Shown piece after piece: positions 1-8,243 of a stretch of DNA of 64,000 bases. A model generated the notes under the pieces. The model did no database searches. It was given only the letters and a program-made list of their open reading frames with translations, and was not told the origin of the DNA. Numbering within the stretch: the stretch's first letter is position 1; each line of letters starts with the position of its first letter. The stretch comes from Halosaccharopolyspora lacisalsi (GTDB taxonomy: Bacteria; Actinomycetota; Actinomycetes; Mycobacteriales; Pseudonocardiaceae): the NCBI RefSeq assembly GCF_014137975.1, contig NZ_JACGWZ010000001.1, positions 248,001 through 312,000 on the forward strand, read 5' to 3'. The position numbers were made by a program, and so were the translations under genes.

Positions 1-207
1 GTCGCGCTGGGGGAGTTCGGGGCCACCAGCTTCCTGGCCCGTCCCGACACGATCACCCTGCCTGTGGCCGTGGCCCGGCTGCTCGCGCGCCCGGGTGAGC
101 TGAACACCCAGCTGGCCTACGCGGTCTGCGCACTGCTCATGGTCGTGACCGCGCTGGTGGTCCTGATCGTCGAGCGACTACGAGTTCCTACGGCGGGAGA
201 GTTCTGA
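1..207 (+). CDS. ABC transporter permease, C-terminal end (partial)
   Basis: The 68 residues of the reading frame that runs in from the left edge are the end of a binding-protein-dependent importer permease. A GEFGATSFLARPD segment near the edge resembles the conserved EAA-type loop of ferric iron/thiamine-class permeases (family knowledge). It is followed by one clear hydrophobic helix (about residues 39-60) and a short charged tail. The stop codon overlaps the ATG of the ATPase gene by one base (TGATG), so the two are translationally coupled and form one importer. The 5' part lies outside the window, so the substrate (iron or thiamine most likely) cannot be fixed. Confidence 0.75.
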   Translation, partial: VALGEFGATSFLARPDTITLPVAVARLLARPGELNTQLAYAVCALLMVVTALVVLIVERLRVPTAGEF

Positions 208-1247
208 TGGGGCTGGAGATCCGCGACCTGTCGGTGCGCTTCGGGTCGGTGCCCGCGGTGTCCGGTGTGAACCTGTCGGTGGCCGCGGGGGAGGTGGTGG
301 CCCTGCTCGGACCGTCCGGATGCGGCAAGTCGACGATGCTGCGCGCCGTCGCCGGGCTCGAACCCCCGACCGCCGGCGGTGTGCTCTGGAACGGTGCCGA
401 CCTGGGTGGCGTCGCGGTGCACCGCCGCGGGTTCGGGATGGTCTTCCAGGACGGGCAGCTCTTCCCGCACCGCGACGTGGCGGGCAACGTCGCGTTCGGA
501 CCGCGAATGCGCGGGGCGAGCAAGGCGCGGCGGCGCGAACGCGTCGGTGAGGTGCTGGAGCTCGTCGGACTCGCCGGGTACGAGCGGCGGCGCACGACGG
601 AGCTCTCCGGTGGGGAGGCGCAACGGGTCGCGCTCGCGCGTGCGCTGGCCGCCGACCCGAGGGTGCTGCTGCTCGACGAGCCGTTGGCGGCGCTGGACCG
701 CGCGCTGCGCGAACAGCTCGCCGTCGTCCTGGCCGAGCTGCTGGGCGGCGCAGCGGCCACCGCCCTCGTCGTCACCCACGACCACGACGAGGCGTTCACG
801 CTCGCCGACCGGGTCGCCGTGATGTCGCGCGGCCGAATCCTGCAGGTCGACGCGCCGTCACGGCTCTGGAAGCATCCCGCGGACGAGGAGGTCGCCGCGT
901 TCCTGGGATGTTCCACGGTGCTGTCCGCTCGGATCGGTGACGGCCTCGCCCGCTGCGCGCTCGGTGAGGTCGCCGTGCCGAGCGAGGCCGCGGGAGCGGG
1001 GCTTCTCGGGTTGCGGGCCACCGGACTGCGGGCCGTGCGCTTCGGCGGTGTCGAGGAGGAGCCGGAGGTCGTCGGTGTCGTGCGCGAGCGCGTGCACCGC
1101 CACGATCACGTGCGGGTGGCCGTGACGGTGCCGCAGGCACCGGAGCTCGGGCGGGTGGAGGCCACCGCGCGGGTGGACGACGCACCGGAGTACGAGGAGA
1201 AGGTGCGGTTGTGGCTGAACCCCGACGGCGTCGCCGTCATCGGGTGA
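207..1247 (+). CDS. ABC transporter ATP-binding protein (iron/thiamine-type importer)
   Basis: A 346-residue ATPase that powers the permease encoded just upstream. Walker A GPSGCGKST is at about residues 35-43, the signature LSGGEAQR at 133-140, Walker B VLLLDEP at 153-159 and the switch His at 191. After the ATPase core (about 230 residues) there is a 110-residue C-terminal extension, as in the PotA/FbpC/CysA class of import ATPases, where this region forms an OB-fold regulatory domain. The ATG overlaps the permease stop. No binding-protein gene lies downstream, so it is probably beyond the left edge. The family assignment is firm; substrate is not. Confidence 0.9.
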   Translation: MGLEIRDLSVRFGSVPAVSGVNLSVAAGEVVALLGPSGCGKSTMLRAVAGLEPPTAGGVLWNGADLGGVAVHRRGFGMVFQDGQLFPHRDVAGNVAFGPRMRGASKARRRERVGEVLELVGLAGYERRRTTELSGGEAQRVALARALAADPRVLLLDEPLAALDRALREQLAVVLAELLGGAAATALVVTHDHDEAFTLADRVAVMSRGRILQVDAPSRLWKHPADEEVAAFLGCSTVLSARIGDGLARCALGEVAVPSEAAGAGLLGLRATGLRAVRFGGVEEEPEVVGVVRERVHRHDHVRVAVTVPQAPELGRVEATARVDDAPEYEEKVRLWLNPDGVAVIG

Positions 1248-1286
1248 ACGGGCGAAGGGGTGTCAGCGGCGTTGTGGCGGGAGTCC

Positions 1287-1300
1287 GGAACGCGCGTTCC
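1287..1300. terminator. Palindrome between convergent genes
   Basis: A perfect 14-base palindrome (GGAACGC/GCGTTCC) lies between the stop of the ABC ATPase gene and the stop of the convergent DinB gene. It may end transcription in both directions, but it is short and has no T-run. Confidence 0.35.
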
Positions 1301-1849
1301 CTACGTGGTCGCGCCGCTCTCGAGGGATTCGAGGAGGGATTGGGCCTTCGCACCGTCGAGGGACTCGCGGATGATGTCGGCGTGGCCGGCGTGCCGGGCC
1401 GTCTCCTCGATCAGGTGCAGCAGCACCCAGCGCGCCGAGAACGGCTCGGCGCCGGGGACGGAGCGCGCGGCCTCCGGGACGGGCAGCGGCTCGTCGAGGT
1501 CGGTGACACCGTCCACGATCGAGCGGGTCTCCACGGCCGCCGCCGCGTACTGCTCGAGGAAACCGGCCAGCGTCTCGCCCGGTCCGACGCTGTACTCGGC
1601 TTCCCGGTCCGTGACCGGCCACAGGCCCGGCAGCTCGCGCTGGGCGACCATCACCACCATCCACCGGCGTTCCGTGCGCATCACGTGCTTGAGCAGCACG
1701 GTCAGACTCAGGTCACTGGCGCTGGGCGCCCGGGCGGCCTGCTCCTCGGTGAGGCCGTGCACCGCCGCGCGCAGCGCGTCGCGCTGCTTTTCCAGGAATG
1801 TGAGCAGGCCGTCACGATCGTCGGTGACAGCGCGGACCATCAGTGACAT
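1301..1849 (-). CDS. DinB-family protein (DUF664-like, possible mycothiol-dependent enzyme)
   Basis: A protein of about 182 residues with the four-helix DinB/DUF664 pattern. His residues fall at the expected metal-ligand positions: a LLKHVMRTERRW segment near residue 58, and LLHLIEETARHAGHADIIRESLDG near the C terminus. In actinobacteria this superfamily includes mycothiol-dependent isomerases and transferases, which fits a genome carrying mshB, but the substrate is unknown. The start chosen is the ATG at 1849, which has an AAAGG sequence 8-9 bases upstream; an in-frame ATG 30 bases earlier is possible. It is transcribed alone, behind a strong terminator of the upstream operon. Confidence 0.8.
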   Translation of the reverse strand: MSLMVRAVTDDRDGLLTFLEKQRDALRAAVHGLTEEQAARAPSASDLSLTVLLKHVMRTERRWMVVMVAQRELPGLWPVTDREAEYSVGPGETLAGFLEQYAAAAVETRSIVDGVTDLDEPLPVPEAARSVPGAEPFSARWVLLHLIEETARHAGHADIIRESLDGAKAQSLLESLESGATT

Positions 1850-1921
1850 GGGAACACCTTTCCGCGTCGAGTGAGACACAGTCTGTCACGAACCACCGAC
1901 AGTATCCGGGTAGGACCTGTG

Positions 1922-1962
1922 CGATTTTCCCTAAAGTTGTGCCACAACTTTAGGGAAAATCG
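1922..1962. terminator. 20-bp perfect inverted repeat, terminator of the ABC-2 operon
   Basis: Two perfect 20-base arms (1922-1941 and 1943-1962) are separated by one base. The arms contain TTTTCCCTAAAGTTGTG and its complement and are strikingly AT-rich for this genome. The repeat starts 16 bases past the stop of the ABC-2 permease gene (minus strand), so the simplest role is a terminator. An additional protein-binding role is possible. Confidence 0.65.
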
Positions 1963-1977
1963 TCGAACCCTCGGGAC

Positions 1978-2826
1978 TCAGACGTCCCTGGTGGCCATGC
2001 GGGCGACTGTGGCCGAGACGCCGATGAGGACGTAGCACCCCGCCCGCCACAGTCCGGTGATCAGGTCGCCCGTCGGGATCGGGTCGCGCAGCACGTCGGC
2101 CACCGCGTACAGGTCGGTCGTGATCAGGAACGGTCGCAGCCACTCCAGTGCCGGGAGCTCGCCCAGCACCCCGAACACGATCAGCCCTCCCACCGTGACC
2201 GCCAGCACCACCAGCGGATGCTCGGTCAGCGCCGAGACCGCCAGCGCGATCGCCCCGATCCCGGCCATCTGCGTCATCGACCACCCGGCGGCCAGCGCCA
2301 CCCGTCCGATCGCCCCGGTGAGCGGCAGCGTCGTGCCGGACAGCGTCACCAGTCCGTCACTGCCGACGATCACCAGCCCGGTGAGCACGCCGACCACGGC
2401 GATCACCGCGACCGACAGCACCGTCATCACCAGCACCCCGGTGGCTTTCACCCACACCAACCGGACCCGGCCCACCGGCGCCAGCAGCAGTCCGCGCAGC
2501 GTGCCGTGCGCGGACTCACCCGCCAGCGCGTCGGCCGCGACCATCGCCGTCACCAGCGGCAACAGCAGGCTCTGGGTCATCACGAGCGTCACGATCGGCA
2601 GCACCAGCCCGTTCCCCGCCACCGAAGCCAGCAGTGCCGGGCCGTCACCCGGCGAGGGACCGCCCGTGAGGGCGACGACCGTGCCGATCAGCACCGGCAG
2701 CGCGGCCAGCCCGAGCAGGGCGAGGAGGTTGCGCGGGCGCCGCAGCACCCACCGCAGCTCCGACAGCAGGACCCGGCCCAGCGGCGCCGAGGAGCGGTGA
2801 GTGGCGGTGGGCGTCGTCGTGGTCAA
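1978..2826 (-). CDS. ABC-2 type transporter permease
   Basis: A 282-residue membrane protein with six hydrophobic segments and a Thr/Ser-rich cytoplasmic N terminus, typical of ABC-2 permeases. Its start overlaps the stop of the ATPase gene by four bases (ATGA), so it is the third cistron of an operon reading RseB-like protein, ATPase, permease. With the ATPase it should form an exporter. The substrate cannot be told from sequence; such sets are often linked to export of lipids, peptides or drugs. A 20-bp inverted repeat ends the operon. Confidence 0.85.
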   Translation of the reverse strand: MTTTTPTATHRSSAPLGRVLLSELRWVLRRPRNLLALLGLAALPVLIGTVVALTGGPSPGDGPALLASVAGNGLVLPIVTLVMTQSLLLPLVTAMVAADALAGESAHGTLRGLLLAPVGRVRLVWVKATGVLVMTVLSVAVIAVVGVLTGLVIVGSDGLVTLSGTTLPLTGAIGRVALAAGWSMTQMAGIGAIALAVSALTEHPLVVLAVTVGGLIVFGVLGELPALEWLRPFLITTDLYAVADVLRDPIPTGDLITGLWRAGCYVLIGVSATVARMATRDV

Positions 2827-3794
2827 GACGTCTCCTCGGTGAGCTGGGCGAAGATGTCCTCCAGGTCGGCTCGGCCCCGACGGGCCTCGCGTACGCCCAC
2901 ACCGGCGTGGACGAGCGTGGCGATCACCTCGGGCGAGTCGACCTCGGTCAGCTCCACCCGCAGCGCCCCGTTCTCCCGCCGGGCCGGAATGCCCCTCTCG
3001 CGCAGCGCCTCCAGTCCGGCGACGTCGTCCGAGGCGGCGACCACGAGGTTCGGCCCGCCCGACTCCAGCAGCGTGGTGAGCTCGCCCTGGGTCACGAGGG
3101 AGCCCTTGTGCAGCACCGCGGCATGCGTGCAGGTCGCCTCCACCTCGGAGAGCAGGTGCGAGGAGACCACCACGGTCGTGCCCGCCGCGTGCAGGTCGGC
3201 GATGACCTGCCGGATCTCCCGGGTGCCCGCGGGGTCCAGCCCATTGGTCGGCTCGTCGAGCACCACCAGCTCACGCGGCACCAGCAGGGCGGAGGCCAGC
3301 CCGAGCCGCTGTTTCATGCCCAGCGAGTAGGCCCGGTACTTGCGGCCCGCCGCCGCGGCGAGACCGACTCGTTCCAGCGCGGCGGTGACGGCCCCGCGCA
3401 GGCCGGACCCGGCGAGCTCCGGCTCCGTCGCCGCGCTGCGCAGCAGGTTCTCCCGCCCGGACAGGAAGGGATGGAAGCCGGGCCCCTCGACGAGGGCGCC
3501 GACCCGGGGCAGGGCGCGGTCGACGTGCTCGGGCACGGCGTGCCCGAGCAGTTCGGCCGTCCCGGCGGTGGGCAGGGTCAGGCCGAGCAGCATCCGGATC
3601 GTGGTGGTCTTGCCCGAGCCGTTCGGTCCCAGCATCCCGAGCACGACACCGTGCGGCACGGCAAGGTCGACGTCGGACACGGCCACGGTGCGCCCGTAGG
3701 TCTTGCGAAGCCCGTGCGTGCGCGCGGCGAACTCCGCGGACCCCGGGACGGAGTCGATCGTGGCCGTCCCGGAGGTTTCGGTGGTACCGCTCAA
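2823..3794 (-). CDS. ABC transporter ATP-binding protein (ABC-2 exporter class)
   Basis: A protein of about 323 residues: Walker A GPNGSGKT at 56-63, followed by an ABC signature and Walker B LVVLDEPTNGLDPAG, then a roughly 90-residue C-terminal extension as in DrrA/CcmA-like exporter ATPases. I place the start at the TTG at 3794, which overlaps the stop of the preceding gene (TTGA), because the longer upstream frame is Arg-rich and lies inside the neighbouring gene. A weakly conserved 20-residue lead precedes the ATPase fold. It pairs with the ABC-2 permease encoded immediately downstream with an ATGA overlap. Confidence 0.88.
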   Translation of the reverse strand: MSGTTETSGTATIDSVPGSAEFAARTHGLRKTYGRTVAVSDVDLAVPHGVVLGMLGPNGSGKTTTIRMLLGLTLPTAGTAELLGHAVPEHVDRALPRVGALVEGPGFHPFLSGRENLLRSAATEPELAGSGLRGAVTAALERVGLAAAAGRKYRAYSLGMKQRLGLASALLVPRELVVLDEPTNGLDPAGTREIRQVIADLHAAGTTVVVSSHLLSEVEATCTHAAVLHKGSLVTQGELTTLLESGGPNLVVAASDDVAGLEALRERGIPARRENGALRVELTEVDSPEVIATLVHAGVGVREARRGRADLEDIFAQLTEETS

Positions 3795-4825
3795 CGCGGA
3801 GCTCCCATCGCCCCGGTCAGCACCTGCTCGGGAACCGCACCGACGGCCAGGCGACCGTCGGCCGTCAGCAGCGCCGAACCGGACCGGGTCGTGACGATCC
3901 ATCCCCGGCCCCAGTCCCCGCTGACCGGCTCGCCGATCCGCCGGGCGAGGTCACGTGGGTCCTTCGGACCGTCGTCGGTGCCCTGCCGGGACTGCGGCTC
4001 CTGCGGGAGGCGGGTCAGCAGGACGCTGTCCCAGCCGGCACCGACCACGCGGTGTCGCGCGCGTTCGGTTCGCTCGGGTGCCTCGGGCGTGGTCACCTTC
4101 GCGCCGGCCGGTGGGGTGAACCGGAACAGTTCGGAGTCCTGCGGCTCCAGGGACAGCTTCGTGAAGCCCGCCTTCAGAGCCGGTTGCCGCGCACCGTCGG
4201 TCTCGACCACCACCCGCAGCGGTATCCGCTTCTCGGCGCCGATCGCGATCCGCACCTCGCGCAGCACGGTGCGCTCGGTGGGCTCGGGAGTCAGGACCAG
4301 TTCGTAGGCGTCCCTGCCGGCCACGCTGGCCGTGCCGTCCACCGCGACCTCGCTGCTCTCCCGCAGCTTGGCGATCAGGTGCCGTGCCGTTTCCGCCGGG
4401 GTCGTCGCGGGTCGGTGCTCACGGGTGGCGTCCGGCCGGTACTTGGTGACGGTGCGCTCGGTGGAGCTCCACTTCCACACGGTGTCGCCGTCGTCGACGA
4501 CCGTCTTCTCGCCGCCCTCGGACGGGACGGTCAGCCGGTGGCGCCCCTGGCCGTCGGACCACGCCCGCAGGGTGCTCGAACCACCCGAGAGCGGGGAGGA
4601 CTCCGGCACTCCCGGGAGGGCGGGCAGCCCGAGGTCGTTGTCCACCCGGATCGTGCCCGCCATCTCCGGGGAACGCGCGGTCATGGCCGAGGAAACCAGT
4701 TCCTCCGGTTCGATCGCGGGCAGGTCGGGCTTGGCCGCGCCGGCGGGAAGGGTCAGTGCGGTCAGCCCCAGTAACCCCGCCGCCGCCCCGGCCGTCGCCG
4801 TGAGCGCGACGCTTCTGCGTTTCAT
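3791..4825 (-). CDS. Secreted RseB/LolA-like lipid-binding-fold protein
   Basis: A protein of 344 residues with a clear Sec signal peptide (basic MKRR, hydrophobic core, cleavage probably after the AGA near residue 30). The mature part has the repetitive beta-strand pattern of the LolA/LppX/RseB superfamily (DUF2092-like), including a WSDGQGRHRLTVPS strand pair and a region where strands are spaced by charged loops. Family members bind lipids or lipoproteins at the outer face of the membrane. The ATG at 4825 has a perfect AGGAGG seven bases upstream. It leads an operon with an ABC-2 exporter, which suggests the exporter handles a lipid or lipopeptide and this protein senses or chaperones it (inference). 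Confidence 0.75.
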   Translation of the reverse strand: MKRRSVALTATAGAAAGLLGLTALTLPAGAAKPDLPAIEPEELVSSAMTARSPEMAGTIRVDNDLGLPALPGVPESSPLSGGSSTLRAWSDGQGRHRLTVPSEGGEKTVVDDGDTVWKWSSTERTVTKYRPDATREHRPATTPAETARHLIAKLRESSEVAVDGTASVAGRDAYELVLTPEPTERTVLREVRIAIGAEKRIPLRVVVETDGARQPALKAGFTKLSLEPQDSELFRFTPPAGAKVTTPEAPERTERARHRVVGAGWDSVLLTRLPQEPQSRQGTDDGPKDPRDLARRIGEPVSGDWGRGWIVTTRSGSALLTADGRLAVGAVPEQVLTGAMGAPR

Positions 4826-4938
4826 GAGTCCTCCTGGTGGTCGGCCGAGCGAATCCGGACGTACTTCACAGCGTGGGCGATGAGCCGCGCGCTGGCCAGT
4901 GAACCGGGTGAATCGATCGGGCGCGGAGGCCTGGCAGG

Positions 4939-5355
4939 GTGGTCCGCGTGTCCGTAGCGCGAAGCCCGCGACTGCTCGTGGTGGGGGCGGCGATCGTCCG
5001 CCGAACACGGCTGCTCGCCCAGCAGCGCCGTTACCCGGCGGAAGCCGCCGGGCGGTGGGAGCTGCCCGGTGGGCGGGTCGAAGCGGGGGAGACCGAGCAC
5101 GAGGCGGTGGTCCGGGAGTGCCGGGAGGAGCTGGGCATCACGGTGCTGCCCGCGCAGCGGGTGGGGGCGGACGTCGCCCTGCCCGAAGGCGTGCTGCGGG
5201 TGTACGCCGCCGCCCTCGCCGATCCGGTCGCGACGCCGCGGCCCCTGGAGCACCGTCAGGTGCGCTGGGTCGGTCGCTCCGAGCTGGCCGAGCTCGACTG
5301 GCTGGAGACCGACCGGGCGCTCGTCCCCGCGCTGGAGGCGCTGCTGCGCGAATAG
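4939..5355 (+). CDS. Nudix hydrolase (MutT-like)
   Basis: A small single-domain Nudix enzyme (138 residues) with an intact Nudix box: GGRVEAGETEHEAVVRE followed by CREELG (pattern GX5EX7REUXEEXGU). The preceding WELPGG matches MutT/CTP-pyrophosphohydrolase types that remove oxidised (deoxy)nucleoside triphosphates. It starts with GTG; a second in-frame GTG at 4948 would remove three residues, lies seven bases after a CAGGGT hexamer and is equally plausible. It is divergent from the RseB-like operon. The exact nucleotide substrate is not predictable. Confidence 0.88.
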   Translation: MVRVSVARSPRLLVVGAAIVRRTRLLAQQRRYPAEAAGRWELPGGRVEAGETEHEAVVRECREELGITVLPAQRVGADVALPEGVLRVYAAALADPVATPRPLEHRQVRWVGRSELAELDWLETDRALVPALEALLRE

Positions 5356-5436
5356 GGCGCGTGCTCGGCCGTGCCGGAAATACGTGCTATCGCCCGATGT
5401 TGGTCACCGGCGCGCTTCCGGAGTTATCGTGAAAGA

Positions 5437-5748
5437 ATGTACGTGGTACTTCAGCACTACACCGCGCCACTCGCCGATGTCGACGCTTTGTTGCCCGACC
5501 ATTCCGAATGGGTCTCCCAGCATTACGACTCGGGTGACTTCATCGCCGCCGGACGGCGCCACCCGCGCACGGGGGGCGTGATCATCGCGCGGGCGATGTC
5601 CCGCGGCAGGTTGGACGCGATCCTGGCCACCGATCCGTTTGCGCTGCACAAAGTGGCAAGGCAGGAGGTGATCGAATTCCAGGCGTTGCGCACGATCCCC
5701 GAGCTGGCCCAGTACGCCGACCATCTCGCGCCGACGGGCGGGGAGTAG
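5437..5748 (+). CDS. YciI-family protein
   Basis: A 103-residue protein of the YciI/dimeric alpha-beta-barrel superfamily, which is related to EthD and muconolactone isomerases. The N-terminal strand MYVVLQHYTAPL, the conserved His/Asp region DHSEWVSQHYDSGDFIAAG and the segment ILATDPFALHKVARQEVIEF are characteristic. The family is generally of unknown or weakly defined catalytic function. The ATG at 5437 gives the usual length; upstream in-frame codons add an unconserved Arg-rich extension. It is 81 bases after the Nudix gene and may share its transcript. Confidence 0.8.
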   Translation: MYVVLQHYTAPLADVDALLPDHSEWVSQHYDSGDFIAAGRRHPRTGGVIIARAMSRGRLDAILATDPFALHKVARQEVIEFQALRTIPELAQYADHLAPTGGE

Positions 5749-6171
5749 GCCGGAAGCGGCCCGGCGTGCACGGTGTGCGCGTCGGGACGATCGGTATCAA
5801 CCGGACTTTTCACGGGTCCCCTTCGTCTCTTTTCGTCTTTTCGTCGAATACGTGGGCACCGGAGGACCCGAAGAATTCGTGAAACTTTTTCGGTGCGGCT
5901 CGCGAATATCATCTGCCTGGGGGTGACGGGGCCGAACGGGGCACCGACGTGCGGGCGGCGGGACGCGACGCGTGTTGTTCCGGACACGTGTCCGACACGG
6001 CTTTGTCAGCGTGGACTATCCTGAAAGGGACCGTCTGTCGACACCACGCCGCGCCTCGCGTGAGAAGTTTCGTCGGGGCGTGGGAGAACCACCGCGACGT
6101 ACGACGCATCCGCGGCCGATCCGTCGACCTCACGGCCCGATTCTCATTTCACCTCGATCAGGAGTACTCGC
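5749..6171. other. Intergenic leader of typA with a palindrome
   Basis: There is no convincing gene in these 423 bases. Their AT content is higher than the surroundings, with a T/C-rich stretch near 5815-5860. A perfect 14-base palindrome, CGGACAC/GTGTCCG, lies at 5981-5994, and a possible -10 hexamer TATCCT lies at 6017-6022 without a convincing -35. This would give typA a 5' leader of about 140 bases. Confidence 0.35.
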
Positions 6172-8079
6172 GTGTCCGCCACCAGCGTCGCTGCACCGAA
6201 CCAGCGCACCCGCACGGATCTGCGCAACGTCGCGATCGTCGCGCACGTCGACCACGGCAAGACCACCCTGGTGGATGCCATGCTGCGACAGTCCGGTGCC
6301 TTCTCCGAGCGTGCCGAGCACGTCGACCGGATCATGGACTCCAACGATCTGGAGCGGGAGAAGGGCATCACGATCCTGTCCAAGAACACCGCCATCCGTC
6401 GGATGACCGAGGACGGGCCCGTGACCATCAACGTGGTCGACACCCCCGGTCACGCCGACTTCGGCGGTGAGGTCGAGCGTGGCCTGTCCATGGTCGACGG
6501 GGTGGTGCTGCTGGTCGACGCCAGTGAAGGCCCGCTCCCCCAGACCCGGTTCGTGCTGCGCAAGACGCTGGCCGCCGGGCTGCCCGTGATCCTCGTGGTC
6601 AACAAGGTCGACCGGCCCGACGCGCGCACCGCCGAGGTCGTCGACGAGACCCACGACCTGCTGCTGGACCTGGCCACCGACGTCGGCGCCGACGAGTCCG
6701 TGCTCGACATCCCCGTGGTCTACGCCTCCGCCCGGGCGGGCCGCTCCAGCCTGACCCAGCCGGAGCAGGGCGAGCTGCCCGCGGACGAGGACCTGACCTC
6801 CATGTTCGACACGCTGCTCGGGCACGTCCCGGCCCCGGTCGGCGACTGGGAGGCGGCGCCGCAGGCGCTGGTGACCAACCTCGACGCCTCCTCGTACCTG
6901 GGCCGCATCGCGCTGTGCCGGGTCTACTCCGGCAAGCTGCGCAAGGGCCAGACCGTCGGCTGGTGCCGCGAGGGCGGCAAGGTGGAGAAGGTCCGGCTCA
7001 GCGAGCTGTTCGTCACCGAGAACCTCGACCGGGTGCCCGCCGAGGAGGCCTCGGCCGGAGACATCGTGGCGATCGCGGGCATCCCCGACATCACCATCGG
7101 CGACACCCTCGCCGACCCCGAGAACCCGGAACCGCTGCCCCGGATCACCGTCGACGCCCCGGCGATCTCCATGACCATCGGCACGAACACCTCGCCGCAG
7201 GCCGGGCGCATCGGCGGCACCAAGGTCACCGCGCGACTGGTCAAGAACCGGCTGGACTCCGAGCTGATCGGCAACGTCAGCATGCGGGTCGTGCCCACAG
7301 AGCGCCCGGACACCTGGGAGGTCCAGGGCCGTGGCGAGCTGGCGCTGGCCGTGCTGGTGGAAACCATGCGCCGGGAGGGCTTCGAGATCACCGCCGGTAA
7401 GCCGCAGGTGGTCACCCAGACCATCGACGGCAAGCTGTGCGAGCCGTTCGAGCGGCTGAGCCTGGACGTGCCCGAGGAGCACCTCGGCGGGGTCACCCAG
7501 CTGCTGGCCTCCCGCAAGGGACGCATGGAGAGCATGGACGGCCACGGCACCGGCCGGATCAAGATGGAGTACGTGCTCCCGTCGCGCGGGCTGATCGGTT
7601 TCCGCACCGACTTCCTCACCGAGACGCGGGGCGGCGGTATCGCCAACCACGTCTTCGAGGGTTACTTCGGCTGGGTCGGCGAGCTGCGCACGCGCAGCAG
7701 CGGTTCGCTCGTGGCCGACCGGTCCGGTCCGGTGACCACCTACGCGCTGCTGCAACTGGCCGACCGCGGCACCTTCTTCGTGGAGCCGACCGCCGAGGTC
7801 TACGAGGGCATGGTCGTGGGGGAGACCTCGCGTCCGGAGGACCTCGACATCAACGTGACCAAGGAGAAGAAGCTCACGAACATGCGGTCCGCGGCCGGCG
7901 AGGAGCTGGAGCGGCTGGCTCGTCCGCGCACCCTGGGTCTGGAGGAGGCCCTGGAGTTCTGCTCGGCCGACGAGTGCGTCGAGGTCGGACCGAACTCGGT
8001 GCGCGTGCGCAAGATGACCCTGGACGGCAACCAGCGTTCCCGCGAGCGTTCCCGCTCCAAGGCCCGCGACCAGGGGTGA
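6172..8079 (+). CDS. typA: Ribosome-associated GTPase TypA/BipA
   Basis: A 635-residue translational GTPase of the EF-G family. The G1 loop HVDHGKTT is at 25-32, followed by the EREKGITI switch I segment (61-68), the DTPGH G3 motif (90-94) and NKVD G4 (144-147). Beta-barrel, EF-G-like domain III and V regions and the BipA-specific C-terminal domain follow. BipA binds 70S ribosomes and aids 50S assembly and stress adaptation (family knowledge). The GTG start has AGGAG seven bases upstream. The length is normal for actinobacterial TypA. It is monocistronic: a strong hairpin follows. Confidence 0.97.
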   Translation: MSATSVAAPNQRTRTDLRNVAIVAHVDHGKTTLVDAMLRQSGAFSERAEHVDRIMDSNDLEREKGITILSKNTAIRRMTEDGPVTINVVDTPGHADFGGEVERGLSMVDGVVLLVDASEGPLPQTRFVLRKTLAAGLPVILVVNKVDRPDARTAEVVDETHDLLLDLATDVGADESVLDIPVVYASARAGRSSLTQPEQGELPADEDLTSMFDTLLGHVPAPVGDWEAAPQALVTNLDASSYLGRIALCRVYSGKLRKGQTVGWCREGGKVEKVRLSELFVTENLDRVPAEEASAGDIVAIAGIPDITIGDTLADPENPEPLPRITVDAPAISMTIGTNTSPQAGRIGGTKVTARLVKNRLDSELIGNVSMRVVPTERPDTWEVQGRGELALAVLVETMRREGFEITAGKPQVVTQTIDGKLCEPFERLSLDVPEEHLGGVTQLLASRKGRMESMDGHGTGRIKMEYVLPSRGLIGFRTDFLTETRGGGIANHVFEGYFGWVGELRTRSSGSLVADRSGPVTTYALLQLADRGTFFVEPTAEVYEGMVVGETSRPEDLDINVTKEKKLTNMRSAAGEELERLARPRTLGLEEALEFCSADECVEVGPNSVRVRKMTLDGNQRSRERSRSKARDQG

Positions 8080-8098
8080 CCGCCCCTGTCCGGTGGGT

Positions 8099-8126
8099 GT
8101 GGGTGGTTGCCGTCGCAACCACCCAC
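8099..8126 (+). terminator. Hairpin terminator of typA
   Basis: A 12-bp perfect stem (GTGGGTGGTTGC/GCAACCACCCAC) with a CGTC tetraloop begins 20 bases after the typA stop. Confidence 0.7.
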
Positions 8127-8243
8127 CCCGCTGTGGTCGCCCCGCCGCTCCGGTACGGGCGGGTGGAGCGATCAAGCGCTCATGAGAGGCTGAGCATTCC
8201 GGCCGGGGGCTGAGCAATGCCGGACTCGTGAGGGGAGTTTCGC

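Noticed and set aside
2823-3902. Longer 359-residue start for the ABC-2 ATPase
   Set aside because: The extra 36 residues overlap the RseB-like gene and are Arg/Gly-rich without conservation. The TTG overlapping the upstream stop is more natural.
5981-5994. Palindrome before typA as a defined operator
   Set aside because: It is a perfect 14-mer, but a match to a known regulator site could not be made and no promoter is clear, so it is only noted as part of the leader.
6130-8217. A 695-residue frame opposite typA
   Set aside because: It is the mirror frame of typA, rich in Gly/Val/His repeats, without conserved motifs.
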